Below are positions 1-7,301 of a stretch of 19,024 bases of DNA, piece by piece; position 1 is the stretch's first letter; each line of letters begins with the position of its first letter. The notes under the pieces are model-generated. The model was not told the DNA's origin and searched no databases. It saw nothing but the letters and a program-made list of their open reading frames with translations. The translations under genes were made by a program, and so were the position numbers. The DNA is from Clostridiales bacterium. Lineage in GTDB: Bacteria; Bacillota; Clostridia; Lachnospirales; WRAX01. Location of the stretch: assembly GCA_031277155.1 (NCBI GenBank), contig JAITMW010000013.1, forward strand, positions 1 through 19,024, written 5' to 3'.

Positions 1-135
1 GCACAGCGCCCCCGCCAGCACAGAATCCTTTCCGCCGCTGGAGCCAAACACAATGCCCGCGGCGCCGGCCTCTGCCAGCACGGATTTAATCCACAAAACC
101 CTGTCCCTTGTCTCTTTGCTATAATCTCTAAGCAT
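1..135 (-). CDS. nadE: NAD(+) synthetase, N-terminal fragment (cut by window edge)
   Basis: Only the first 45 codons are present; the gene continues off the left edge. Residues 34-40 read S-S-G-G-K-D-S, the PP-loop of N-type ATP pyrophosphatases. In clostridial ammonia-dependent NAD synthetases this loop is followed by a hydrophobic helix (here VLAGALC). NadE adenylates deamido-NAD and amidates it to NAD+, the last step of NAD synthesis in the cytoplasm. The ATG at 135-133 overlaps the end of the upstream small gene by 8 nt (ATGCTTAG), which implies translational coupling in the same transcript. Other PP-loop enzymes (GuaA, tRNA-thiolation or ExsB-like proteins) share the motif, so the family is firmer than the exact name. 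Confidence 0.7.
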   Translation of the reverse strand, partial: MLRDYSKETRDRVLWIKSVLAEAGAAGIVFGSSGGKDSVLAGALC

Positions 136-394
136 AGGCATCCTCCAGGCAAATCCTGATAAATGCATCCAGATGTATATATCCGTTTTCTTCGAGAAAG
201 CCCTTGAATAAGCCCTCTATGCCCTCATTTGCGCCCAGCTTTTCCGCCGCAATTTCCGCAAGGACGGCGGCGATAAAGCCGCCATCTTCAACAACCAAAC
301 ATTCCACCCCGCCAAAATTATGCGACGCCGCCTCCGGCAGCCTCCGGGCCAAAGCACCGTGATATTCCTCGGTAAAAATATAGATGCGCCTCAT
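128..394 (-). CDS. small protein of unknown function, 88 aa
   Basis: I do not recognise this protein. It is acidic and mixed alpha/beta in appearance, begins MRRIYIFTEEYHG and ends in G-Y-I-H-L-D-A-F-I-R-I-C-L-E-D. That end faintly recalls the 'yinldGFirFRLkdY' stretch of sporulation protein YtxC, but it is too short to call. I chose the ATG at 394 because AGGGG lies 8 nt upstream; two earlier in-frame starts (GTG 403, ATG 400) sit on top of that site. It lies 38 nt after hslO and overlaps nadE by 8 nt, so it is very likely translated as part of the operon. It has no signal peptide or membrane segment. Confidence 0.6.
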   Translation of the reverse strand: MRRIYIFTEEYHGALARRLPEAASHNFGGVECLVVEDGGFIAAVLAEIAAEKLGANEGIEGLFKGFLEENGYIHLDAFIRICLEDAYA

Positions 395-401
395 GTTCAT
401 C

Positions 402-428
402 ACCCCTAATCTATAATATGTAAGGGGT
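402..428 (-). promoter_or_regulatory. small inverted repeat over the ribosome binding site of the 88-aa gene
   Basis: ACCCCT at 402-407 and AGGGGT at 423-428 are complementary, with a 15-nt AT-rich loop. In the minus-strand transcript the second arm is the AGGGGT that serves as Shine-Dalgarno for the 88-aa gene. A 6-bp hairpin could therefore mask it. The pairing is seen directly; regulation is inferred and the stem is short. Confidence 0.3.
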
Positions 429-432
429 ATGG

Positions 433-1311
433 CTACATTGAGTTTTCCAAAATTTCTGTAAGCTCGTCCCTCTCAAAAACATACCGCTTGTTGCAAAAAT
501 GGCAGCTTACTTCCGCCTTGCCGTCCTCTTTGATAATTTGACCAAGCTCCTGGGCGCCCATCGCCACCAGCGCCCCTGTTACGCGCCCCCTGTCGCAATT
601 GCAATAAAATTCCAGGGGCGACCTCTCGGCGATTTCATAGCCAAAATCAGAAAGCAGCATATCCAGCACATCTTCCGGGGTTTTGCCCTGCTCCAGCAGC
701 ACCGTAATTGCCGGAAAATTGGCCATTTTGGCCTCCAGCACATCTATAAGCGCCTCATCAAAGCCCGGCATAAGCTGCAACAAAAAGCCCCCCGCCTGCT
801 TTATGCTGTGGTCCCGCTCCACAAGCACGCCCAGGGACACAATTGAAGGCATTTGCTCCGAAAAGGCAAAGTATCCCGCCACATCCTCGGCCACCTCGCC
901 GGATACAAGGGCAAGGGTGCCCACATATGGCTCTTTCAGCCCCAAATCCTTAATCACTGTGATATGCCCGGCACCAATGGCGCCGCCCACATTCAGCTTG
1001 CCATCGGGCCTGGCGGCAATATCCCCCTTGGGATTGTGTACATATCCGCGTACCCGCCCCAGCCCGTCCGATGTGGCCAGCGCGCCGCCGATGGGCCCGT
1101 CACCTTTGATAACCACCGTGATAAGGTCGTCGTCATTGCCCGCCATAAGGCCCATGATGGCCGTGGCAGTAAGCAGCCGCCCCAAGGCCGCGGAAGCCAC
1201 AGGGGTTGTGCCGTGTATTTTCGCGGCTTCGTCCGCCAGATGTCTTGTTGTGGCCGCAAAGGCGCGTATATGGCCGTTTGCGGCGGTTGCACGCAGGCAA
1301 TAATCCTTCAT
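433..1311 (-). CDS. hslO: Hsp33, redox-regulated holdase chaperone
   Basis: A 292-aa protein, the usual Hsp33 length. Its C-terminal zinc switch has C237-N-C239 and, 30 residues later, C270-H-F-C273. In this family the four cysteines bind zinc when reduced and form disulfides under oxidative or unfolding stress. That turns the cytoplasmic protein into an ATP-independent holdase. The N-terminal core shows the expected G-D-G-P-I-G-G and V-R-G-Y-V-H-N-P segments. I chose the ATG at 1311 (MKDYCLRAT), not the longer frame from 1329, because it forms an ATGA overlap with the stop of the preceding mgsA homologue and matches the family N-terminus. It is translationally coupled to that gene. Confidence 0.95.
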   Translation of the reverse strand: MKDYCLRATAANGHIRAFAATTRHLADEAAKIHGTTPVASAALGRLLTATAIMGLMAGNDDDLITVVIKGDGPIGGALATSDGLGRVRGYVHNPKGDIAARPDGKLNVGGAIGAGHITVIKDLGLKEPYVGTLALVSGEVAEDVAGYFAFSEQMPSIVSLGVLVERDHSIKQAGGFLLQLMPGFDEALIDVLEAKMANFPAITVLLEQGKTPEDVLDMLLSDFGYEIAERSPLEFYCNCDRGRVTGALVAMGAQELGQIIKEDGKAEVSCHFCNKRYVFERDELTEILENSM

Positions 1312-1703
1312 TTCACAATCTCCCGCCAATTAAGGTCGCCCCGGTCAAGGGCCAAAAGCAGCGCCTCCGCCGTGGCCAAATTGCTGGCCATGGGGATATT
1401 GTGCGTGTCGCAAAGGCGCATAATGCCTGAAATTCCCGGCTCTCCCACATGGTCCAGCGCGGGGTCGCAAAGAAAAATCACAAGGTCGATGTCATTGTGG
1501 GCAATTTGTATGGCCAGCTGCTGCTCGCCACCCAGCCGCCCTTCCAGATGTTTGGCCACATGCAGGCCCGTGGCCTCCTCGATGATGCGCCCCGTCGTGC
1601 CCGTGGCATATATGGTATGCCGGTTTAAAATATGCCGATAGGCTATGCAAAGATTTTCCATCAGCGTCTTTTTGCTGTCATGCGCTACCAAAGCGATATT
1701 CAT
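1308..1703 (-). CDS. mgsA: methylglyoxal synthase homologue with replaced catalytic residues
   Basis: A 131-aa protein with the complete methylglyoxal synthase fold: V-A-H-D (6-9), Y-A-T-G-T-T-G (32-38), L-G-G-E-Q-Q (57-62), D-L-V-I-F (73-77) and N-I-P-x-A-x-N (102-108). The family converts dihydroxyacetone phosphate to methylglyoxal and phosphate. Aligned by eye to E. coli MgsA, Asp71 is Glu60, His98 is Gly87 and Asp101 is Gly90; His19 (H8) and Asp91 (D80) are kept. The usual P-H-E/D-P-D loop reads V-G-E-P-G. Activity is therefore doubtful: it could be a phosphate-sensing or regulatory relative. I used the ATG at 1703: AAGGGG lies 7 nt upstream and contains the rodA stop codon; an earlier in-frame TTG at 1709 has poor spacing. 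Confidence 0.85.
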   Translation of the reverse strand: MNIALVAHDSKKTLMENLCIAYRHILNRHTIYATGTTGRIIEEATGLHVAKHLEGRLGGEQQLAIQIAHNDIDLVIFLCDPALDHVGEPGISGIMRLCDTHNIPMASNLATAEALLLALDRGDLNWREIVK

Positions 1704-1714
1704 ACACAAACCCC

Positions 1715-2875
1715 TTACCTTTCTTTTGTTCCCATATCTTCAAACATAGAATATTCCCGCGTCATGCCCACATTAAGCACCAGCCCAATCATTGCCATAA
1801 AGACCCAAAGGGAGCTGCCGCCGGAAGACACAAACGGAAAGTTCATGCCGGTGTTTGGCAGAAGCCATGCGTTTATCGCCACATGGGTAAAGGCTTGGAA
1901 GGCAATGGTTACGGCGACTCCGGTGGCTATCAGCTTGCCCAGAAACACTTCAGAGCGGTGGGCTATCATAAGGCAGCGCAAAACAATCAGCAAGGCCACC
2001 AAAAGCACGGCGACGCTGCCGATGAAGCCAAATTCCGCGCCTATGATGGACAAGATAAAGTCATTTGTGGCCTCGGGCACATGAATTTGGTTGTTAAACA
2101 GGCCGCGCCCCGTCAAAAGGCCGCTGGACATGGCCATAATGGCCCTTTCGTTTTGCCATATGCCCGCGCCGTCGCCATATTCGGGATATAAAAAGTACCA
2201 TATCCTGCTCTGCTGCCATGGGGTGAGGATATTGTCAATTAAAATGGGATTTTCGGCGTGCAAATCAATATAGAAAAACAGCAGGGCGGGGACAATGACA
2301 ACAGCCACAATCGCCACATATTTATAGCTTATTTTGCCGGCATACAGCATGGCCAGCATGATGACCAAGCTGACTATTGAGGCCGAAAAGGACAGCTGCA
2401 TGTTTATCAGCACCACGGGCAAGGCCGTCATGGCGAAAATTACCAGCAGCACCAGCGGGTTGTTAATTTTGTCACGATACTTATCAATAATTTTTGCCAG
2501 CACCACAATCATGAAAATCTTTGTAAATTCGGAAGGCTGTATGCCAAATTCAAAGCCGCCGATTTCCATGCCAATCCAGCGGGCCACACCCCTTGTGTCG
2601 GGCATAAAAAGCACAATAACCAAAAGGGCGATGTTGACGACATATATTGGAATATAAAATTTGCTTATAAATTCGTAATTCACAAAGGCCATAAACATCA
2701 TGATGCCAAGGCCCGTCACGAGAAATATCAGCTGATTGATAAAAACGGGCGAAACATTGCCATTGCCAAGGCCCGTGGCAGAGCCTATTATAAGCAGGCC
2801 AAAAAAAGCCAAGGCAACAACCAAGACCAAGAGTGTATAGTCAAAAGACCTTGCGTCACGTCGTATTGAATTCAT
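1715..2875 (-). CDS. rodA: RodA/FtsW-family (SEDS) peptidoglycan glycosyltransferase, min-operon copy
   Basis: A 386-aa polytopic membrane protein with about ten hydrophobic segments. F-E-F-G-I-Q-P-S-E-F-T-K at 108-119 is the SEDS signature loop. V-P-E-A-T-N-D-F-I-L-S-I-I-G-A-E-F-G (267-283) carries the Asp272 that corresponds to the essential catalytic aspartate, and the C-terminal P-F-V-S-S-G-G-S-S loop is present. SEDS proteins polymerise lipid II into glycan strands together with a class B PBP. The other conserved loop, usually K/Q-P-D-L-G-T, reads N-M-Q-L-S-F-S (158-164) and lacks its Asp. It starts 6 nt after minE, with AAAGG 9 nt before ATG overlapping the minE stop. Elongation (RodA) is the likelier role from the min-operon setting, but this is not provable here. 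Confidence 0.88.
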   Translation of the reverse strand: MNSIRRDARSFDYTLLVLVVALAFFGLLIIGSATGLGNGNVSPVFINQLIFLVTGLGIMMFMAFVNYEFISKFYIPIYVVNIALLVIVLFMPDTRGVARWIGMEIGGFEFGIQPSEFTKIFMIVVLAKIIDKYRDKINNPLVLLVIFAMTALPVVLINMQLSFSASIVSLVIMLAMLYAGKISYKYVAIVAVVIVPALLFFYIDLHAENPILIDNILTPWQQSRIWYFLYPEYGDGAGIWQNERAIMAMSSGLLTGRGLFNNQIHVPEATNDFILSIIGAEFGFIGSVAVLLVALLIVLRCLMIAHRSEVFLGKLIATGVAVTIAFQAFTHVAINAWLLPNTGMNFPFVSSGGSSLWVFMAMIGLVLNVGMTREYSMFEDMGTKER

Positions 2876-2881
2876 GCGGTT

Positions 2882-3136
2882 TTACCTTTTCTTCCATGAT
2901 TTTATCGGAATATTTGCCACCAATGCCGGGCCGTCCGCCCCGCTGTCCATGTCGATGTCCAAATCATCTTCGTCCAATTCCATATAATTGGTCAGCACTT
3001 TAAGAATGTCGGATTTCAGCATCTCCAACATTTCGGGGGTGGTGTCCAGACGGTCTTGAATAAGGACCAGTTGCAGGCGGCTTTTAGCGACAGAGCCGGA
3101 TTTTTGTTTTTTGCCAAACAGGCCGAAAAAATCCAT
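2882..3136 (-). CDS. minE: cell division topological specificity factor MinE
   Basis: An 84-aa protein of normal MinE length. It has an N-terminal amphipathic membrane-targeting stretch (MDFFGLFGKK). A-K-S-R-L-Q-L-V-L-I-Q-D-R at 17-29 is the MinD-contacting helix/strand. A C-terminal topological domain follows, with acidic DEDDLDIDMD (55-64) before the final strand. MinE stimulates MinD ATPase and drives pole-to-pole oscillation that keeps MinCD away from midcell. AAGGAGA lies 8 nt before the ATG and contains the minD stop codon, so minD and minE are coupled. Confidence 0.95.
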   Translation of the reverse strand: MDFFGLFGKKQKSGSVAKSRLQLVLIQDRLDTTPEMLEMLKSDILKVLTNYMELDEDDLDIDMDSGADGPALVANIPIKSWKKR

Positions 3137-3149
3137 AATTCATCTCTCC

Positions 3150-3947
3150 TTAACTTCCTATGCGGAAGACTTTTTTAAGCCATGTCATCAGGCCACCGGC
3201 TTCTTCCAGGTCCATAAAGGGCACATCATTGCCCATTATGCGCTGGGTGATATTACGAAAAGCCTGCCCCGCGCGGGAATTATTGTCCGCCACGGCGGGC
3301 TCTCCGCGGTTGGTGGCCGTCACAATGGATTCGTCGTCAGGCACCAGCCCCAGCACCTCTATTGCCAATATATCAACCACATCATCAATGGTCATCATTT
3401 CGCCGCGCTTTATCATATCCGGCCGCAATCTGTTTAAAATCAGGCGAATATTCTTGATTTCAGCGGCTTCCAGCAGGCCCACAATTCTGTCTGCGTCCCG
3501 CACGCTGGAGACTTCCGGCGTGGCCACCACAATGGCCTTGTCCGCGCCCGCGATGGCGTTTTTAAAGCCTTGCTCTATGCCGGCAGGGCAGTCTATGATT
3601 ATGTAATCATGCTCCTGCCGCAGGGTTTCGCACAGCTTTGCCATTTGCTCCGGCGAAACGGCCGTCTTGTCCTTTGTTTGCGCCGCCGCAAGCAAAAACA
3701 GGCTGGGATAGCGCTTGTCCTTTATCAGGGCCTGTTTTAGGCGGCATTTACCTTCAACCACATCCACAAGGTCGTATACAATGCGGTTTTCCAGCCCCAT
3801 AACAACGTCCAGATTGCGCAGGCCGATGTCTGCGTCAATAAGCACCACACTTTTGCCCGCAATGGCCAGGCCGCAGCCCAAATTGGCGCTGGTGGTGGTT
3901 TTGCCCACGCCGCCTTTGCCGCTGGTAATTACAATTACTTCTCCCAT
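3150..3947 (-). CDS. minD: septum site-determining ATPase MinD
   Basis: A 265-aa ParA/MinD ATPase. The deviant Walker A loop S-G-K-G-G-V-G-K-T is at residues 9-17, with the signature lysine at its start. V-L-I-D-A-D-I-G-L-R-N-L-D (35-47) and I-I-I-D-C-P-A-G-I-E give switch I and Walker B. The C-terminus (M-T-W-L-K-K-V-F-R-I) is an amphipathic membrane-targeting helix. ATP-bound MinD dimers sit on the inner membrane and recruit MinC and MinE. The start follows GGAGG by 7 nt, 23 nt after minC. Confidence 0.97.
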   Translation of the reverse strand: MGEVIVITSGKGGVGKTTTSANLGCGLAIAGKSVVLIDADIGLRNLDVVMGLENRIVYDLVDVVEGKCRLKQALIKDKRYPSLFLLAAAQTKDKTAVSPEQMAKLCETLRQEHDYIIIDCPAGIEQGFKNAIAGADKAIVVATPEVSSVRDADRIVGLLEAAEIKNIRLILNRLRPDMIKRGEMMTIDDVVDILAIEVLGLVPDDESIVTATNRGEPAVADNNSRAGQAFRNITQRIMGNDVPFMDLEEAGGLMTWLKKVFRIGS

Positions 3948-3970
3948 ATTTCATCCTCCGTGTTCTTTTA

Positions 3971-4645
3971 TCAATTTGTAAACGGCGCCACATAAATTTC
4001 CTCGCCCTTCACATAGGCATAGACGGGGTCTATTTTATTTTTGTTTTCTTTGATTAGCTCCGCCGGAAAATATGTCTTTTTGTCGGCTATGCGCAGCTGT
4101 ATAGGAAGCATGGACAATGCGCACACAAAGGCCTTGTCGTCGCCGTCCGCCCCCGCGTGAACCAGGCCGCGTATGGCCCCAAAAACCACCACATTACCCG
4201 CCGCGACAATTTCGGCCCCCGCGTTTACATCGCCCAAAACCACAACAGAGCCGCTGTGGCTGATGGCTTGGCCGCTGCGCAGGCCGCTTTTGTGGAAATA
4301 CGCGCCGTCGGTCGGCATTTTTTCAAGGGATTTCAGCTTTTTAAGGGCGGCCACTTCGTCCCTTTTTTCTTGGGCTATGTCAAATGTGCCTGTCAAATCC
4401 TCGACAAAAGATATGGAGAGATTGGTTTCGGCGCTTATAATATCAATCAGCGACAAAATCTCGCTTTCAGAAAGCTGCTTGCCCTTGAAGGTGATTGTGG
4501 TTGTGGCGTCGGCAAAAAATCGGCTGGAAGAGCGGATTTTTTCGCGAAGAGATTCCGCAATACTGTCATAATCGGCATATTCTGACAATATAATCACAAT
4601 GCCGTTTTTGCCGCCTTTAAAAATTACGCTATTGTTCTTTTGCAT
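3971..4645 (-). CDS. minC: septum site-determining protein MinC
   Basis: A 224-aa protein. The N-terminal FtsZ-inhibiting domain spans about 1-95 and contains the typical S-R-F-F-A-D-A and L-S-E-S-E-I-L-S-L segments. The C-terminal beta-helix domain (about 120-215) has L-R-S-G-Q-A-I-S-H-S-G-S-V-V-V-L-G-D-V-N and G-N-V-V-V-F-G repeats, which bind MinD. MinC blocks FtsZ assembly at poles. I chose the ATG at 4645 (MQKNNSV). It follows AGAGGT, and the candidate promoter places the transcript start near 4680, leaving a 35-nt leader. A longer in-frame ATG at 4675 would have almost no leader. Confidence 0.93.
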   Translation of the reverse strand: MQKNNSVIFKGGKNGIVIILSEYADYDSIAESLREKIRSSSRFFADATTTITFKGKQLSESEILSLIDIISAETNLSISFVEDLTGTFDIAQEKRDEVAALKKLKSLEKMPTDGAYFHKSGLRSGQAISHSGSVVVLGDVNAGAEIVAAGNVVVFGAIRGLVHAGADGDDKAFVCALSMLPIQLRIADKKTYFPAELIKENKNKIDPVYAYVKGEEIYVAPFTN

Positions 4646-4687
4646 ATTTACCTCTAATGAAATTATCTTAAACATAGTTCATTAAAC

Positions 4688-4716
4688 ATTATACACTATA
4701 TTTTGAAATCTTCATA
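4688..4716 (-). promoter_or_regulatory. candidate sigma-A promoter of the min operon
   Basis: On the minus strand a perfect TATAAT lies at 4693-4688. The upstream -35 is weak: TATGAA with 17-bp spacing, or TTGTAT with 20. A start near 4680 would give a short leader to minC. This separates the min operon from the preceding DUF3788-like gene. Confidence 0.45.
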
Positions 4717-4739
4717 CAACTTTTTTCAGGAAATTGCAG

Positions 4740-4771
4740 AACATGCTTTAAGTTGCCTCGGGAAGCATGTT
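4740..4771. repeat. 9-bp inverted repeat in the intergenic region
   Basis: AACATGCTT (4740-4748) and AAGCATGTT (4763-4771) form a perfect 9-bp stem with a 14-nt loop. It lies 55 nt beyond the DUF3788-like stop codon and just upstream of the min promoter. There is no U-run after it on the minus strand, so it is not a canonical intrinsic terminator. It could be an operator, an attenuator or a weak terminator. Confidence 0.4.
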
Positions 4772-4825
4772 GCGGCAATGGTTTGCATGCGGAAAATGCT
4801 TAATAGATACAGCAACCCTGGTTTC

Positions 4826-5305
4826 CTAATCCTGCTTTTTTGGCTTGACCTTCACGCCCACCAAGCGAATCATATCAAGTAATTCATCATCATTTTCAAC
4901 CGAATAGTGAATCCACCCGCCGTAATAATCGCCATGATGCCCGCAGGGATAACGATTCTCCCACATGGCCTGCAATTTGGGATTAAGTTCACTGAATATT
5001 TTTTCAACTTCCATCGCTCCTTTGCCGCCGATGGAGATGGTACAGCAAAAGCCGTTTTCTTCAAAGAACACATAGAGCAATAGTGTCTTATTGTGAGCAT
5101 AGCGAAAACTCCAGCCGTAGTTATTTCCAAAGGGAAACTTTATTTCACGGTTTAGGACGTATCTTTCGCGCAATAAATTCTCGAAACGCATCAGCCGCTG
5201 CCAAGAATCATCACCCATATAAGATTGAATGAAATCCTCGGCGGGTTGATGTGACTTTTCAGACAATCGTTTCTTTTCGCTTACAAATTTATCCTCGTCC
5301 GACAT
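4826..5305 (-). CDS. DUF3788-like protein
   Basis: A 159-aa soluble protein without signal peptide. The pattern fits the DUF3788 family as I know it. W-Q-R-L-M-R-F-E-N-L-L is near the N-terminus. F-G-N-N-Y-G-W-S-F-R-Y-A-H-N-K-T-L-L-L-Y-V-F-F follows at about 59-81, then F-C-C-T-I-S-I-G-G-K, and a C-terminal acidic D-E-L-L-D-M-I-R-L-V-G-V-K. The molecular role of the family is unknown to me. It is preceded by GGGGG and lies 13 nt after the GyrI-like gene, so the two are probably co-transcribed. Both families often occur as stand-alone ligand-binding proteins; a joint role is only a guess. Confidence 0.6.
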   Translation of the reverse strand: MSDEDKFVSEKKRLSEKSHQPAEDFIQSYMGDDSWQRLMRFENLLRERYVLNREIKFPFGNNYGWSFRYAHNKTLLLYVFFEENGFCCTISIGGKGAMEVEKIFSELNPKLQAMWENRYPCGHHGDYYGGWIHYSVENDDELLDMIRLVGVKVKPKKQD

Positions 5306-5318
5306 AGAATATCCCCCT

Positions 5319-5783
5319 TTACTCTTTTACAACCAAAACACAAAGCTCATATTCTCCATCCAAGCCATTGGGATAAAATTCAAAAGCTATGTCGCCTTCG
5401 GATTGTTCGAGCGGCCTATAGCCCGCTTCTGCAATGTCTTTTGTGTACAGCTCCATCCAGGCATTATATGAATCATGTTTGGGCGGAATTTTCTTTGTTG
5501 CATATTCGCCCTTTTTAATTGCCTTGAACTCCAAACCCTCTGTTTTTTCAATGACTTTCTGGCCTAATAAATATTTAATGGTGGGAGCAGTAAGCCATGT
5601 AACAATGTAATACTCATTATTGTTTTTCGCAATGCCATTCAACAATTCTTTTTGCCCGTTATTGATAAAGCCGTTAAACAATACACCTCTTTTTTCGTTA
5701 TTGTCTTTTTCTTCGCCGGTTGATTCAACGGAAAACCCGCCGATTAAAATATCATCTTCGATTTTTACAATTCTAAGCTCCAT
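5319..5783 (-). CDS. GyrI-like / AraC-effector-binding-domain protein
   Basis: A 154-aa stand-alone domain. The N-terminal strand (R-I-V-K-I-E-D-D-I-L-I-G-G-F-S) is followed by Y-Y-I-V-T-W-L-T-A (58-66), W-M-E-L-Y near 109, and E-A-G-Y-R-P-L-E-Q-S-E-G-D-I-A-F-E-F-Y-P-N. The C-terminus is a strand (Y-E-L-C-V-L-V-V). This order matches the bacterial effector-binding (GyrI/SOUL-like) fold that binds small hydrophobic ligands and is found alone or fused to AraC/MerR regulators. It has no DNA-binding domain, so it would act as a ligand binder or hydrolase, not a repressor. GGAGGT lies 8 nt before ATG. It begins 56 nt after pbpA. Confidence 0.6.
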   Translation of the reverse strand: MELRIVKIEDDILIGGFSVESTGEEKDNNEKRGVLFNGFINNGQKELLNGIAKNNNEYYIVTWLTAPTIKYLLGQKVIEKTEGLEFKAIKKGEYATKKIPPKHDSYNAWMELYTKDIAEAGYRPLEQSEGDIAFEFYPNGLDGEYELCVLVVKE

Positions 5784-5839
5784 TATGAATGACCTCCAAA
5801 AATATAAAGCTTCTACGATACTTATCAGGCCAAACGCAC

Positions 5840-7237
5840 CTAGTCGTAGTCAATAACAAAATCAAAGATTTCACGGGCCAGCTGGGTTGCCCGTGTGCCG
5901 CCCCCCGTATTTTCGATGATAATAGCCAGTGCCACCGTCGCGTTTTCCGCCGGGGCATAGCCTATAAACCACGAATGGTCAATACCCGTCGCATTTTGCG
6001 CCGTGCCCGTCTTGCCCGCCACCTGCACATGGGGCAGGGCGGCCGGTATGCCCGTGCCTGTGTTTACGGCCTCAATCAGCATCTCATTCAGCACGGCCGC
6101 CGCCCGGGCGTCCATCACCTGGGCCATGCTGTAGGGCGTGGCCGCGCCCGCCCTATTGTCAAATCCGCTTAACACGCCATCCACCACATATGGCGCCATC
6201 ACCGTGCCGCCGTTGGCCACAGCCGCCGCCACAAGGGCCATATTAAGCGGCGTGGCCGTGGTGCGCCCCTGGCCTATGGCCGTCTGTATCAGCTCGTCAA
6301 TGGCGGGCTCTGTCCCCATGGGAAATTGCGCCATGGATGTGGCAAGCTCGAAAGGAATTGCCGTGTTAAAAAGCATTTGCTCCGCCGCCTGTATGATAGG
6401 CTCCGCCCCAATTTTTTCCGCCAGCGCCGCAAAATACCCATTGCATGAAACCGCCATGGCGCCATGCATGTCCACCGCGCCATGGGCGTTGCCGCCCCAG
6501 CATTGTATGGTTTCGCCGCCAAAATGGGCGTGGCCGGTGCAATCGAAAACAAAATCCGCAAGGTCTTCATCATATTCCAACGCGGCCAGGGCCGTTATCA
6601 CCTTGAAAGTCGAGCCGGGGGGATACAGCCCCTGTGCGGCGCGATTAAGCAGCGGGCTGTTTTCCGCGTCCCCAATAAGATTGTTCCAATTCTCCGTAAT
6701 ATGATTGGGGTCAAAAGACGGCGTGGACACCATGGCCAACATCGCGCCTGTTGTGGGGTCCAGCACAACAACGGCGCCGCGGGACGTGCCCAGGCTGTCA
6801 AAAATCATCTGTTGCAGGCCCGCGTCAAAGGTCGTTACAATGGAATTTGCCCGCAGCTCCTGCCCCAAGGCCACATGGGCGGCGCGCTGCACCAGCTCCC
6901 AATTAAGGCGATACAGCGTGAAATTGCGCGAAAGCTCCAGCCCCGCCTTGGACATGCCGCTGTATCCCGCCGTGTGGGCAAAAACAGGGCCGAAAGGATA
7001 TTGCCTGACATATCGCCCATAATCATACACACTTTGCGCAATGGGCACGCCGCGGGCATCATATATGGCGCCGCGCCGTATGCTGTCGTCCCCCACGGCA
7101 ACCCGCGCGTTAAAGGGATGCGCGATGAAACCCTCGCCTTCTATGGCCGCCACATACACAAAATAGCCGCCCAGGCTTATAAACAGCACGGCCAAAAACC
7201 AAAACATATGCCGCAAATTTTTGCGTAAATCCTTCAT
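5840..7237 (-). CDS. pbpA: class B penicillin-binding protein (PBP2/PbpA-type transpeptidase)
   Basis: A 465-aa membrane-anchored D,D-transpeptidase with one N-terminal membrane segment (about 12-31) and the short N-terminal pedestal of the PbpA type. The catalytic motifs are S209-T-F-K212 (nucleophile Ser209), S264-C-N266 and K409-T-G411. It cross-links peptidoglycan outside the membrane and normally works with a SEDS glycosyltransferase. The rodA/ftsW gene encoded upstream at 9597 is the natural partner. In many Firmicutes and Actinobacteria these two genes are adjacent, but here a lipoprotein and an acetyltransferase lie between them. AAAGGAGA precedes ATG by 7 nt. Whether it serves division or elongation cannot be read from sequence. 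Confidence 0.93.
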   Translation of the reverse strand: MKDLRKNLRHMFWFLAVLFISLGGYFVYVAAIEGEGFIAHPFNARVAVGDDSIRRGAIYDARGVPIAQSVYDYGRYVRQYPFGPVFAHTAGYSGMSKAGLELSRNFTLYRLNWELVQRAAHVALGQELRANSIVTTFDAGLQQMIFDSLGTSRGAVVVLDPTTGAMLAMVSTPSFDPNHITENWNNLIGDAENSPLLNRAAQGLYPPGSTFKVITALAALEYDEDLADFVFDCTGHAHFGGETIQCWGGNAHGAVDMHGAMAVSCNGYFAALAEKIGAEPIIQAAEQMLFNTAIPFELATSMAQFPMGTEPAIDELIQTAIGQGRTTATPLNMALVAAAVANGGTVMAPYVVDGVLSGFDNRAGAATPYSMAQVMDARAAAVLNEMLIEAVNTGTGIPAALPHVQVAGKTGTAQNATGIDHSWFIGYAPAENATVALAIIIENTGGGTRATQLAREIFDFVIDYD

Positions 7238-7301
7238 AGCGTGTCTCCTTTAATGTCGCCTCGGCTCAAAAGTTGTATTGCGGACAATGCTTATTGGCAG
7301 T

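Noticed and set aside
4740..4771. Intrinsic terminator for the DUF3788-like gene
   Set aside because: Stem is present but the loop is 14 nt and there is no U-run downstream on the minus strand; kept only as an inverted repeat.
6464..7228. Plus-strand open frame of 254 codons opposite pbpA
   Set aside because: pbpA has all three transpeptidase motifs; the opposite frame has none and is a by-product of its GC-rich codons.
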